From CAYPJE01 sp964410945 (lineage in GTDB: Bacteria > Fidelibacterota > Marinisomatia > Marinisomatales > TCS56), in contig CAYPJE010000010.1 of NCBI GenBank assembly GCA_964410945.1, positions 26,019 to 90,018 on the forward strand: 64,000 nucleotides of DNA. Direction: 5' to 3'. The stretch's first letter is position 1, and every line of letters begins with the position of its first letter. Positions 45,380 through 53,910 of this stretch are shown here, one piece after another. The translations under genes and the position numbers were made by a program. The notes under the pieces were generated by a model, which saw nothing but the letters and a program-made list of their open reading frames with translations, made no database searches and was not told the origin of the DNA.

Positions 45380-46834
45380 ATGTCACAGTTAACCCGGGAA
45401 CAGGTTGATCGCATTGCGGCCCAGCTGGTAAAAAATTTTACCGGCGCCACTACCGGTAAATCATCCGGAGCAAGTATTGACGCTGTCTCATCGGAAGTGG
45501 AATCCACTGGTTTGGGTAGTTTCGCAACCATTGATCTAGCGGTGGCAGCCGCAACTAAAGCACAGGCTCAGCTGGATGACATGTCGCTTTCCAAGCGTGA
45601 TGATATCATCGCCAATATTCGCCGGGTAATGCTGGCGCATAATGCCGATCTGGCTGAACGCGCCCATCGGGAAACCGGTCTGGGGCGGGTGGCTGATAAA
45701 ATCATTAAGAATAAACTGGTCATTGAAAAGACCCCGGGTACGGAAATTCTGGAGCCCTGGGCCAAGACCGGTGACCATGGACTAACCTTACTTGAACATG
45801 CTCCTTACGGAGTCATTGGCGCCATCACGCCCTGTACCAATCCGACTTCAACGATAATCTGTAATGCAATCGGTATGCTGGCAGCCGGGAATTCAGTGGT
45901 ATTCAATGTTCACCCAACGGCAAAAAATGTCAGCGTCTACAATGTGGAATTACTGAATCAGGCCATTGTCGAGGCCGGCGGACCGGTAAACCTGGTAACC
46001 ACGATTGCCAGCCCGACTATCGCCAGCGCCCAGGAATTGATGGTCCATCCCGGGGTTCGTTTGCTGGTAGTGACTGGTGGGGCTGCAGTGGTTAAAGCAG
46101 CCATGACCAGCGGGAAACGGGCCGTGTGTGCCGGACCGGGGAATCCGCCGGTGGTAGTTGACGAAACTGCTGATATTGAAAAAGCCGCCCGCAGTATTGT
46201 TCAGGGTGCTTCCATGGACAATAATCTGATCTGTATCCTGGAAAAAGAGATTATTGTAGTAGAGGCGGTTGCCAACCAGCTACTGACCGCCCTGATTCGC
46301 CATAATGCCTATGTACTTAAAGAGCATGAAGTAAAGGAACTTGAGTCGGTAATCTTCACCGGGCAAAATGGACCGCGCCGGCCGGCGGTGATGAATAAGG
46401 ATTTAATTGGTAAAAACGTCCAGGAAATCCTGGCTGAAATCCGTATAAAAGTAGATGATAATATCCGTCTGGCAATTGCGCCGGTGGATGAAAACCATCC
46501 ATTGGTGTGGACCGAACAGATGATGCCGGTAATTCCGATGGTAACGGTGGCGGATGCCAATCAGGCTATCGATCTGGCCCGGGAAGCGGAGCATGGTTTC
46601 GGGCATACCGCCATGATGCATTCCCGCAATTTGGATAATCTGAGTCGTATGGCCCGGGTGATGAATTGCAGTATTTTTGTTAAGAATGGCCCATCGCTGG
46701 CCGGACTGGGTTTTAATGGCGAAGGTTATTGCTCCTTTTCAATCGCCAGCCCCACAGGTGAGGGTATCACCAATCCACGCAGTTTTTCTCGGGAACGGCG
46801 TTGTGTACTGGTCGATCATTTTAGAATAGTATAA
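45380..46834 (+). CDS. CoA-acylating aldehyde dehydrogenase (PduP/EutE-like)
   Basis: 484 residues. Converts acetaldehyde (or propionaldehyde) with NAD+ and CoA to acyl-CoA inside the microcompartment. Catalytic Cys285 in NNLIC; cofactor-binding AVCAGPGNPP (about 248-256); ITPCTNPTST (149-158). Residues 1-20 (LTREQVDRIAAQLVKNF) form an amphipathic helix followed by a flexible linker, as in the encapsulation peptide of PduP. The substrate is predicted to be the acetaldehyde released by the DERA domain. GAGG lies 7 bases before the ATG. No BMC phosphotransacylase or alcohol dehydrogenase gene is in the window to recycle CoA and NAD+. Confidence 0.95.
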   Translation: MSQLTREQVDRIAAQLVKNFTGATTGKSSGASIDAVSSEVESTGLGSFATIDLAVAAATKAQAQLDDMSLSKRDDIIANIRRVMLAHNADLAERAHRETGLGRVADKIIKNKLVIEKTPGTEILEPWAKTGDHGLTLLEHAPYGVIGAITPCTNPTSTIICNAIGMLAAGNSVVFNVHPTAKNVSVYNVELLNQAIVEAGGPVNLVTTIASPTIASAQELMVHPGVRLLVVTGGAAVVKAAMTSGKRAVCAGPGNPPVVVDETADIEKAARSIVQGASMDNNLICILEKEIIVVEAVANQLLTALIRHNAYVLKEHEVKELESVIFTGQNGPRRPAVMNKDLIGKNVQEILAEIRIKVDDNIRLAIAPVDENHPLVWTEQMMPVIPMVTVADANQAIDLAREAEHGFGHTAMMHSRNLDNLSRMARVMNCSIFVKNGPSLAGLGFNGEGYCSFSIASPTGEGITNPRSFSRERRCVLVDHFRIV

Positions 46835-46854
46835 TCAGTAATGAGTAATTAGTG

Positions 46855-47616
46855 ATGAGTGAGAAGAAACCAACTCCAGGAGAATTGCGGCGCCGGAAGG
46901 CCACAGCTAAGCGGGCTAGTTTGGAATCAGAGACCCAACCGGAAGTAAAAGCAGTGGAACCACCTGCTGACAGCCCGGCAGTACCTGAACCTGTAAGAAA
47001 AACGTTGCAAACGCGCTATCCGGCAATTGCGCTGCTGGAATACTCCAGTGTTACTGCCGGTATTTTTTGTGCTGATGCAATGATTAAAAAAGCACCAATA
47101 AAGGTCATTAAATCAGGGACGGTTCATAATGGTAAGTTTCTGGTGCTGATTGGTGGCAGCGTTGGAGCGGTAGAGGAAGCATATTCAACCGGCCTGGATG
47201 CCAGTGGTCGTACGGCACTGGTGGATCATGTGATACTACCCCGTGTGGCCAATCAGGTTCATGATGCGGTTCTGGGAGCCCGTAAGACTTGTCAACCTAG
47301 CGCCCTGGGGATTATGGAAACATTTACCTCGGCGGCTACAATTAAATCGACCGATGCCGGTGTCAAGGGTGCCGTGGTTGATTTGATCGAATTGCGTCTG
47401 TCTGACGATCTGGGTGGCAAGGCCTTCGCCATTTTCAATGGCGACCTGTTTGAAGTGGAGGCCGCTATGCGAATTGCCCGGGAAGCCTGCACCAGCGAAA
47501 ACAATTGGTTGCGGGAAACGATTATTCCCAACCTTCATCCGGAGATGGCACAGCAAGTGGATAATACCACTTATTTTTCCAAAGCCCGGCTGGATAAACT
47601 GGCGGAAAGCGAATGA
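46855..47616 (+). CDS. BMC-T shell protein, PduT-like, with disordered N-terminal extension
   Basis: 253 residues. The first ~58 are basic and Pro/Glu-rich (TPGELRRRKATAKRAS, VEPPADSPAVPEPV), not part of the fold. Two BMC domains follow: ALLEYSSVTAGIFCADAM with GKFLVLIGGSVGAVEEA, and ALGIMETFTSAATIKSTD with GGKAFAIFNGDLFEVEAA. The order and the LVDHVILPRV linker resemble PduT, whose pore holds a Fe-S cluster on a Cys in TICPGK. Here the loop is TVHNGK, so that Cys is absent. The pore probably serves another ligand. The extension could bind cargo or interior enzymes. It overlaps the next gene by ATGA. Confidence 0.88.
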   Translation: MSEKKPTPGELRRRKATAKRASLESETQPEVKAVEPPADSPAVPEPVRKTLQTRYPAIALLEYSSVTAGIFCADAMIKKAPIKVIKSGTVHNGKFLVLIGGSVGAVEEAYSTGLDASGRTALVDHVILPRVANQVHDAVLGARKTCQPSALGIMETFTSAATIKSTDAGVKGAVVDLIELRLSDDLGGKAFAIFNGDLFEVEAAMRIAREACTSENNWLRETIIPNLHPEMAQQVDNTTYFSKARLDKLAESE

Positions 47617-47897
47617 AGCTGGGTAGAATAATCGGAACGCTAACCCCCTGCGCGGTTTACGATGGGCTGGAAGGTGTGCCAATGCTGGTGATGCAACCGC
47701 TGGATAAATACCAGCAGCCAATTAAAGAACCGGTGATTGCCGCTGACAGTACCCGTATGGCGGGACCGGGCGAACTGGTGTATTATGAAAGTAGCCGCGA
47801 GGCCGCCCTGGCCATGGATCCCTGGTTTGTACCGGTAGATCATGCCATTGTAGGCCTTGTGGATAAAGTCGAACTATACAAGCCGGAGGAAGTATGA
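47613..47897 (+). CDS. BMC-P vertex protein, copy 2
   Basis: 94 residues. EutN_CcmL barrel: KLGRIIGTLTPCAVYDGLEG, PMLVMQPLDKYQQP, VIAADSTRMAGPGELVYYES and AIVGLVDKVEL. Its ATG overlaps the stop of the PduT-like gene and its own stop overlaps the next ATG, so the three genes are translationally coupled. Confidence 0.94.
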   Translation: MKLGRIIGTLTPCAVYDGLEGVPMLVMQPLDKYQQPIKEPVIAADSTRMAGPGELVYYESSREAALAMDPWFVPVDHAIVGLVDKVELYKPEEV

Positions 47898-48166
47898 TTC
47901 TCGGTCGTGTCTGCGGAACAATCCATTCCACCATCAATCATAAGTTTTATGAGAACCGGCGTTTGCTGGTGGTGGATAAACTGGGAATGGATGGTCAACC
48001 TACCGGGGATTATCTGATTGCCGTGGACTGGGTTGACAGTGGTGCCGGTGAAACGGTGCTGGTGGTCGATGAAGGCAACTCTGCCCGCCAGGTGGTCGAT
48101 GATCCCAACGGCCCGATCCGGTCAATTATTGTCGGTGTGGTGGATAAGGTGGAGGTAAAAGAATAA
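47894..48166 (+). CDS. BMC-P vertex protein, copy 3
   Basis: 90 residues. EutN_CcmL barrel: LGRVCGTIHSTINHKFYENR, RLLVVDKLGMDGQP, LIAVDWVDSGAGETVLVVD, GNSARQVV and IIVGVVDKVEV. Last gene of the BMC train. A short weak hairpin (AGTAG/CTACT at 48185-48199) and T-rich sequence follow, a possible terminator. Multiple BMC-P paralogues usually mean they are mixed or specialised among vertices. Confidence 0.94.
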   Translation: MILGRVCGTIHSTINHKFYENRRLLVVDKLGMDGQPTGDYLIAVDWVDSGAGETVLVVDEGNSARQVVDDPNGPIRSIIVGVVDKVEVKE

Positions 48167-48225
48167 ATTACTATTTATCCACTCAGTAGTATGACTACTT
48201 CTGGATTTTTCTTTATTGTCGTGTT

Positions 48226-48786
48226 TTAATTTTCCTTGTAGGCGTATTTCTCTATCATTCCTGAATGCATATGGATTTTACCGTTAACCGGTATAACCAT
48301 TAATTCGTATTTTATTTCATTTTCTATTATTAGGTAGGGAAATTCGAAATACAATACAATGTCATCGACTTTACCATTTTTTTTGACAGATAGTTGTTTA
48401 TCTATAATTGAAAGGGTTGAATCACGTGTAGCTAAAGCAGGTCCAAAAGGTATATCATAAAATAGATTATCGATTTTTGGTGAATATGGAATCCATTCGG
48501 ACCATATTCCACCAATAAAAATTCTTAACTGTACATCTAATATATCTGTTCCAGGACCTTTTACCGCTGCAGTAAACCACATTCGGATTATTACTTTTTC
48601 TAAAGGGATAACCTTTCCCTGTCTTTTTGCTTCCAGATCATTTCTGGGATGAAACATATTCCTGTTATTGGTATCATCAGGTATTATTGATAATCTTGGT
48701 CTTTCTAACCACCACTTAGTTAATATGCCAAAGATATAGGTTATAATTGGTATTGCAATCTGTATGATTGGATTACACTCTTTCAT
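48226..48786 (-). CDS. hypothetical membrane-anchored protein
   Basis: 186 residues. One N-terminal membrane helix (IIQIAIPIITYIFGILTKWW), then a beta-rich cytoplasmic domain (LEKVIIRMWFTAAVKGPG, DIVLYFEFPYLIIENEIK). No family recognised. A very good SD (AAGGAGG 6 bases before ATG). A 29-bp palindrome (48832-48860), shared with the ORF6N gene, sits 46 bp upstream of the ATG. So both are probably controlled by the ORF6N protein. AT-rich. It may be an effector of a small mobile or defence module, but nothing in its sequence shows this. Confidence 0.7.
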   Translation of the reverse strand: MKECNPIIQIAIPIITYIFGILTKWWLERPRLSIIPDDTNNRNMFHPRNDLEAKRQGKVIPLEKVIIRMWFTAAVKGPGTDILDVQLRIFIGGIWSEWIPYSPKIDNLFYDIPFGPALATRDSTLSIIDKQLSVKKNGKVDDIVLYFEFPYLIIENEIKYELMVIPVNGKIHMHSGMIEKYAYKEN

Positions 48787-48831
48787 TTTATCCTCCTTGG
48801 TTGGTTTGGTAATTATTCACGAATGATATAT

Positions 48832-48860
48832 ACTTGATATCACAATATGTGATTTCAAGT
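48832..48860. promoter_or_regulatory. long palindrome 1, before the hypothetical gene
   Basis: Arms ACTTGATATCACA and TGTGATTTCAAGT with centre ATA; one mismatch between 13-bp arms. The same TTGAnnTCrCA pattern recurs at 49488-49514 and 49731-49759. It overlaps the stop codon of the ORF6N gene and lies upstream of the 48786 start, so it is an operator candidate. Confidence 0.8.
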
Positions 48861-49711
48861 TAATCGGTTAATTCATAAAGGATATTGGTGAATGATTGTA
48901 ACCGGTTTAATTCCGGGCGTTCGGTATCGTCATTTAGAAATAATTTCTGTGCTTCGATAACCAGGCGCAGTTTGCGCACCATTGTCAGGAATTCCAGATG
49001 ATCGGTTTCAGCCTGGGTTTTGCGGGTAGTTGCCTTAACTTTTTCCACCTCGGCCAGTGTTTTGGCGATCCGGGCGGCGACTTCCTCGTTTTCCAGACCG
49101 GATTTTTTAAGACGATCCTTCATAGCAGCAATTGATTTGCTTAAAATATCCTGAGCCTCTTCTCTTACGGTTGTTCCGCGCTTAACATCAATAACCGAAT
49201 CTAGTACATTGCCGATGGCCAATCCGATCTTAGGGCGGATTTCCTGCATCAATGTGTCGAATCGCTGGTTTATTTCGGTCGGTTTGGTTATTGACGGTTT
49301 TGGTAATTGGCCTTTTAAACCAGTGATAGCATGTTGTTGGAAAATAATCTCACGCATTTCAACAAAAGCTCGGATCACAAAAACACTTACCTTATTGGCT
49401 AATTCTGAACGCAAAACGTTGGCAGCTTGCAATACTCCAAATTCCGTAAACGCAAAAGGAGGATACCTTCGGCCTCCACGCCCTTTGTTTGAGGTCGCAA
49501 AATGCGACCTCAAAGATATTTCTTCTCTAGAAGTCAATTGAAAACAAAAATCTGATGGAAATTTATCTAAATTTCTTTTAATCTGTTCGTTAAGTCTTTT
49601 TGTTGTAACCCCATAAATTACAGCTAAATCAGTGTCGATGATAACCGGTTGGTTGCGAATAACTGTAATAACATTTTTTGTTGCCTGGATTATTTCAATT
49701 TCAGGTTTCAT
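48860..49711 (-). CDS. ORF6N-domain DNA-binding protein
   Basis: 283 residues. Residues about 18-105 are the ORF6N domain (TDLAVIYGVTTKRLNEQIKR, FPSDFCFQLTSREE, LRSHFATSNKGRGGRR, AFTEFGVLQAANVLRSELA), known from phage and mobile-element antirepressor-like proteins. The C-terminal part is helical, with a coiled coil (about 195-255). It probably binds DNA as a dimer. AGGGAG lies 6 bases before the ATG. Long palindromes sit at its promoter, inside the region coding for LRSHFATS, and at its stop codon. They are good candidates for its own binding sites. It precedes the hypothetical gene at 48226 on the same strand. Confidence 0.88.
   Translation of the reverse strand: MKPEIEIIQATKNVITVIRNQPVIIDTDLAVIYGVTTKRLNEQIKRNLDKFPSDFCFQLTSREEISLRSHFATSNKGRGGRRYPPFAFTEFGVLQAANVLRSELANKVSVFVIRAFVEMREIIFQQHAITGLKGQLPKPSITKPTEINQRFDTLMQEIRPKIGLAIGNVLDSVIDVKRGTTVREEAQDILSKSIAAMKDRLKKSGLENEEVAARIAKTLAEVEKVKATTRKTQAETDHLEFLTMVRKLRLVIEAQKLFLNDDTERPELNRLQSFTNILYELTD
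49488..49514. promoter_or_regulatory. long palindrome 2, inside the ORF6N coding region
   Basis: Perfect arms TTTGAGGTCGCA and TGCGACCTCAAA around AAA. It encodes the LRSHFATS part of the ORF6N domain. It matches the core of the two outer palindromes. Confidence 0.75.
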
Positions 49712-49730
49712 ATACCACTCCCTTATTTAA

Positions 49731-49759
49731 AATTGATATCGCAAAATGCGATTTCAATT
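49731..49759. promoter_or_regulatory. long palindrome 3, ORF6N promoter region
   Basis: Arms AATTGATATCGCA and TGCGATTTCAATT around AAA, one mismatch at the same position as palindrome 1. It lies 20-48 bp upstream of the ORF6N ATG. Confidence 0.85.
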
Positions 49760-50095
49760 ACAATAAATATTTAAAAATCATGTTTGCCATGGTTAACGCT
49801 CCCGCGCCAAGTTACTCTGGTTAGACAGAAAACGGCAAATTAAATCAATTTACTGTCGAAATGTATAATTGTATCGCCGGGCTGGAGTTTATCGAACAGA
49901 TGGGTTTTAATTGATATTATTTTCTACTGTATTCAGGAATTGTATATGCGCAGAGCCAGCGCATTCCAGATAGACGGTGCTGATGGGCTGCTTGGTATAG
50001 ATGGTTATCTGGAAGATGGCGTGGTGAATATATCTATGCCAGCCTGGTATTGGCAGAAATCAGGCTGGAGATAAAATTTCAATTTAAATCCGGCT
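49760..50095. other. 336-bp stretch without a confident gene
   Basis: A 42-codon frame (49946-50074, plus strand; MRRASAFQIDGADGLLGIDG and on) exists, but it has no SD and no recognisable family. It may be a decayed fragment. I see no RNA gene, repeat or promoter here that I can support. Confidence 0.3.
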
Positions 50096-50203
50096 TTATT
50101 CCCGGTAACCCGCTTTCTCTTTTTTTTCTTTCCGTTTTTCTTTCAGCTTCTTGGCTGGTTTTTTCTTTTCACTTTTCTTTTGCTTGTCGCGACCTTTTGC
50201 CAT
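50096..50203 (-). CDS. 35-residue lysine-rich protein
   Basis: Short but convincing start: AGGAGG 8 bases before the ATG. The product is almost entirely charged: MAKGRDKQKKSEKKKPAKKL then a K/E-rich tail ending EKAGYRE. More than half the residues are Lys, Arg or Glu. Similar tiny K/E-rich proteins occur in many bacteria and may bind nucleic acid or ribosomes, but the role is unknown. It lies 36 bp after the PHP lipoprotein gene, same strand. Confidence 0.65.
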   Translation of the reverse strand: MAKGRDKQKKSEKKKPAKKLKEKRKEKKEKAGYRE

Positions 50204-50239
50204 ACCGTTTTCCTCCTGTAAGACAGGTCAAATATAACT

Positions 50240-51448
50240 TTAATTATTATTCTGGTGACTCACCGGCTGCCCCCAGGCCACCTCAAATTCACCAAGTGCG
50301 TGGGGATTAGCCTTTACTTTCGATGATATTATCTTTGCCCGTATAAACTGCAAGGCAGGGATCAATTCAAACTGAGCAGTTATACCGGTCGTTGTTGCTA
50401 CGACAGTTGTTGAGTCAGCACCGGCATAAGCCCCGATGAATTGTATTTCATAGTCCACGCCGTTTTCCGGCTGGACCACCACAGATAGAATATTTTTGGA
50501 GCAACCTATACTTGAAAGAGTTACTCCCGTCGATGAATAGAACCATCCCTTTTCAAGTGCTTTTATCAATGATCTCGCTGTAAGTGAATCAGTATTCACC
50601 ATTACCCAGCCCCGGCCGGGATTCACCTTTCCATGTCCGAATTCATGATAGTTATGGCTGTCGTCAGTGGCCAGTCCATACAGCAGGGGCTGGCCCTTCC
50701 GGGCATAGGCGATGTTAATCGCATCCCACATCTCCTCGGTACTGATATGGAGGGAATCACCATAGTTATTTACACTTGGGTGGCCGTTATAGACCTCAAA
50801 GAAGCGCTCGCCTTTCAGACCGATAAAATCATCAACTGTCAGGGCGTACTTGTAATTCGGATGATTGATATGGGGCAGGATCGGTACCCCGGTGGAATCA
50901 CGCTGGGCCAGGACGGCATCGATATTATTTTGCAGTACCTCAGCTACGGATGAACCGCCCCGGGGAATGATAAGGTCCTGAATATTGATGGCATTCAGAT
51001 GGACCGGTATTTTATTAAACCGGGTAGTGATTTCCTCGGCGGGGATCAATAGAAATTCTCCCGCCACCTCGAACAACGGACGGTATTCCTCCAGTGTTTT
51101 CAGTCGTACCTGCAATCCAGTTGAGTCGATTCTTGAATCAACCCAGTCAGGGCCGTATTCGGCCAGGTAATCCTGGTATGCTTTCCGATGCTTCTCAATA
51201 TCCGGTATTGATTTCCATTTTTCGCCCTCCGCCAGGATATTATGGTCGGACAAGGCCACAAAATGATAGCCATGGTTTTTATACCAGTCCATGATCATTT
51301 CCGGATAATCGTCGCCATCACTCCAGTAGGAATGGGTGTGGAGGTTGCCTTTATACCAGGTTTGAGAAGTGGAGTCAGTATTACATCCCTGGAATGCCAG
51401 CAGGATAAGAACGAATATGTGAATCAGCAACCGCATGTTATTGTTCAT
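50240..51448 (-). CDS. PHP-domain lipoprotein (predicted metal-dependent phosphoesterase)
   Basis: 402 residues from the ATG at 51448, which has AAGGA 7 bases upstream and overlaps the previous stop (ATGA). Lipoprotein signal ends LLAFQGC (Cys22). PHP motifs: NLHTHSYWSDG (about 35-45), FVALSDHN, PAEEIT, PHINHPN and GLATDDSHNY, supplying the histidines and acids for a metal centre. Exported PHP proteins usually cleave phosphodiester or phosphomonoester bonds in scavenged substrates. The C-terminal beta domain (about 315-402) is separate. Substrate unknown. Co-transcribed with the preceding small exported protein. Confidence 0.87.
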   Translation of the reverse strand: MNNNMRLLIHIFVLILLAFQGCNTDSTSQTWYKGNLHTHSYWSDGDDYPEMIMDWYKNHGYHFVALSDHNILAEGEKWKSIPDIEKHRKAYQDYLAEYGPDWVDSRIDSTGLQVRLKTLEEYRPLFEVAGEFLLIPAEEITTRFNKIPVHLNAINIQDLIIPRGGSSVAEVLQNNIDAVLAQRDSTGVPILPHINHPNYKYALTVDDFIGLKGERFFEVYNGHPSVNNYGDSLHISTEEMWDAINIAYARKGQPLLYGLATDDSHNYHEFGHGKVNPGRGWVMVNTDSLTARSLIKALEKGWFYSSTGVTLSSIGCSKNILSVVVQPENGVDYEIQFIGAYAGADSTTVVATTTGITAQFELIPALQFIRAKIISSKVKANPHALGEFEVAWGQPVSHQNNN

Positions 51449-51972
51449 TCCTTTTTCCTTAAAGAATTCTTCCCGAAACATGAATATTCCTGTCCGAAGG
51501 ATACATCAAACAGGGTCTCAATTTGGTTTTCACCGATCAAATTGATTGTATATCGTGCCCGGCCACCGGGTACAAAATTATCAATTACCTCCGAGATAAA
51601 TACCAGTGAGGTTGAATTGGATAAGGAATCATCCAGAATATACTGAATCACATAACCTTCATTGTGGAACTGGCGAAATATGTATTTTTGACGGGATTTC
51701 TCATAACTTATCATACCCCAGTCCTGGTGAAATTCACCCTCCGGGTGTTTTTCCGATGGCTGGAACCGGGATTGGTTGCGCACCTCAAAATATTTATTGT
51801 CCAGTGCTGGTTGAAAAGACGATTCAATTTGCGATACTCCCCCGGAGAAACCCTGTCCGCTTCCAGACCATTCGCCGATCAGTGGAGAGAATAGATGAAA
51901 TGAATTATCCTGGGCATTAATATAAATTGAAGAGAGGAAGAAACACAGCAGGATGAGTTTAGATTTATTCAT
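51445..51972 (-). CDS. exported beta-barrel protein of unknown function
   Basis: 175 residues. Signal peptide MNKSKLILLCFFLSSIYINA. The mature part (SPLIGEWSGSGQGF, KYFEVRNQSRFQPSEKH, HQDWGMISYEKSRQKYIFRQ, FHNEGYVIQYIL) fits a small lipocalin/heme-barrel-like fold (DUF1579 or THAP4-type), which I recognise only loosely. Translationally coupled to the PHP lipoprotein gene. Ligand unknown. The 200 bp upstream (51973-52175) separates it from the divergent carboxypeptidase gene and must hold both promoters. Confidence 0.65.
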   Translation of the reverse strand: MNKSKLILLCFFLSSIYINAQDNSFHLFSPLIGEWSGSGQGFSGGVSQIESSFQPALDNKYFEVRNQSRFQPSEKHPEGEFHQDWGMISYEKSRQKYIFRQFHNEGYVIQYILDDSLSNSTSLVFISEVIDNFVPGGRARYTINLIGENQIETLFDVSFGQEYSCFGKNSLRKKE

Positions 51973-52175
51973 TGTGATTTAACTCCGGGGTCGGTAGTCT
52001 AAGTTAACTGAAAATCAGGGAAATAAATATTTTTATAATCCAGTTGATTTGGAGCTGCACCATGCCGGGGTGGAAATTCAAAACATTTAATAAAAGATTG
52101 ATTGTTCTGCACCAAGCAATAGTAATTTCCTTCCCCACACTGTCACAAAACAATCGTTAATAAATTGAGGTTTTT

Positions 52176-53906
52176 GTGCAACAAAATATAGTAATCAGAT
52201 TGCTGGCCGTATGTTTTATCATGGCGGTGCCAATAACAGCTAACCAGTTTTATACGGTCCGGCTGGAATCAGAAATTGACCTTAATTCCCGATCTGTTCA
52301 GGAATTGAGACTTGACTTCACCAGTGAAAAACCTGGCGACCAGCCTGAGATTGTTGCCGATCAGGCCCTGCTGGATAAATTGACAACTCAGGGCATCAAT
52401 TATACGATCGTCCAGTCCCTTTCCCGCCAAAGCATTCCTGATTATCTATCCAACGATGATGTGAATACCTATCTGCAACTATACGATATGTACTATCCTT
52501 TTGTGTCGATGGTTCAAATCGGCAACAGTACCCAGCTGGGTGTTCCGATCTATGCCTTGAAGATATCTGACAATCCGGATGTGAAGGAAGATGAGACCGT
52601 GGTTTGGATTGATGGGGTTCACCATGCCCGGGAGCCCATGGGGATGATGAGCTGTCTGAAAATAATCGATTACCTGATTACCGGGTACGGCAATGATGCC
52701 CTGGCCACCGATCTGGTCAACGAGCTGGAAATCTGGATAGTACCAGTCATCAATCCTGAGGGTTATGAATATTTCATTGACAGTACCAGCACTAACCCAT
52801 GGTGGCGGAAAAACCTGTTGGATAATAATTCCAATGGTGTTTTTGATTATGATTATGATGGTGTCGACCTGAACCGCAATTATGACTGCAACTGGCAGAA
52901 TACGGCCACCGGTGATTCCAATCCCGGTTCCTGGGTCTATCGCGGGCCAGGACCGTTCTCAGAGACCGAACTCCAGGCCAAACGCGATCTGGTGCTGGAT
53001 TTACGGCCCATATCAGCGATCACTTATCACTCATATGGCCAGATACTGTATTACAGTATCGGCGTCAACGGCCATGCGGTTCCCGAGACTGATATGATCA
53101 ACACCTTCGCCCTGGGAGTTGCCAGCCGGATTCCAGGTTTAAATGGCGGTACTTATGGCCGGGGGCCGGACTATTCCTCGGAACCGATGAGTTATCACTG
53201 GATGTATCAGGTGGCCGGCTGCTGGGAAATGCTGATTGAAACCGGGACTGAATTTGTACCGGGATATTCGATCGCCCAGGATGTGGCCGACGATAATCTG
53301 GGAGGAGCCGTCTATCTTCTGGAACGCAGTTTGGAAGGGCCCGGTATCCGCGGACATGTACGTTCTGCTGCTGATAGCTCAGCCCTGGATGCAATTGTGA
53401 AAATCGATCAGCTCTGGGATCCTGATCTGACACCGCGCCGTACCGAACCCGCCTACGGACGCTTTAACCGTTTCGCTAATCCGGGTACCTACAGCCTCGA
53501 AATCACCGCCACCGGCTACGATACGGTTACGGTGAGTTCAGTGGTTGTTGATACAGGGTGGAGCGATATGGATGTTTACCTGACACCATCGACAGTTGCC
53601 GGTATTGATGTAAAAGACAGATTGCCATCCGGTTTCGAACTGGTGGGGAATTATCCCAACCCATTCAATCCCGCTACGACAATTGTTTACAATCTGCCTG
53701 AACAAGGTTTGGTCAATTTATCTGTTTTTGACCTGCGCGGGAATGTGGTGGCCACATTGGTGAATGAAGTGCAGGCTGCCGGCCGGAAAGCAATCAACTG
53801 GAAGGCCATTGACGAAAGTGGAATGCCGGTCGGTACCGGTGTCTATCTGTACCGCATTCAGGCTGGTGCTGAGCTTCGAACCGGCAAGATGGTGCTACTG
53901 AAATAA
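52176..53906 (+). CDS. secreted M14 zinc carboxypeptidase with type IX sorting domain
   Basis: 576 residues, GTG start with GAGG 5 bases upstream and a signal peptide ending PITAN. Peptidase M14 domain about 95-390: zinc ligands HHAREP (HxxE) and the His in AITYHSYG, catalytic Glu in IETGTEF, and substrate region DLNRNYDCNW. Residues about 395-480 are a carboxypeptidase regulatory-like beta domain (GIRGHVRSAADSSALDAIVK). The tail (about 485-576) has NYPNPFNPATT and the VxLSVFDLRG-type sorting fold, so it is exported by type IX secretion like the giant protein. It removes C-terminal residues from peptides outside the cell. Confidence 0.94.
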   Translation: MQQNIVIRLLAVCFIMAVPITANQFYTVRLESEIDLNSRSVQELRLDFTSEKPGDQPEIVADQALLDKLTTQGINYTIVQSLSRQSIPDYLSNDDVNTYLQLYDMYYPFVSMVQIGNSTQLGVPIYALKISDNPDVKEDETVVWIDGVHHAREPMGMMSCLKIIDYLITGYGNDALATDLVNELEIWIVPVINPEGYEYFIDSTSTNPWWRKNLLDNNSNGVFDYDYDGVDLNRNYDCNWQNTATGDSNPGSWVYRGPGPFSETELQAKRDLVLDLRPISAITYHSYGQILYYSIGVNGHAVPETDMINTFALGVASRIPGLNGGTYGRGPDYSSEPMSYHWMYQVAGCWEMLIETGTEFVPGYSIAQDVADDNLGGAVYLLERSLEGPGIRGHVRSAADSSALDAIVKIDQLWDPDLTPRRTEPAYGRFNRFANPGTYSLEITATGYDTVTVSSVVVDTGWSDMDVYLTPSTVAGIDVKDRLPSGFELVGNYPNPFNPATTIVYNLPEQGLVNLSVFDLRGNVVATLVNEVQAAGRKAINWKAIDESGMPVGTGVYLYRIQAGAELRTGKMVLLK

Positions 53907-53910
53907 AATT

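Noticed and set aside
49946..50074. 42-codon frame starting MRRASAFQIDG
   Set aside because: No SD, no family, no neighbour logic; listed only as part of a gene-poor stretch.
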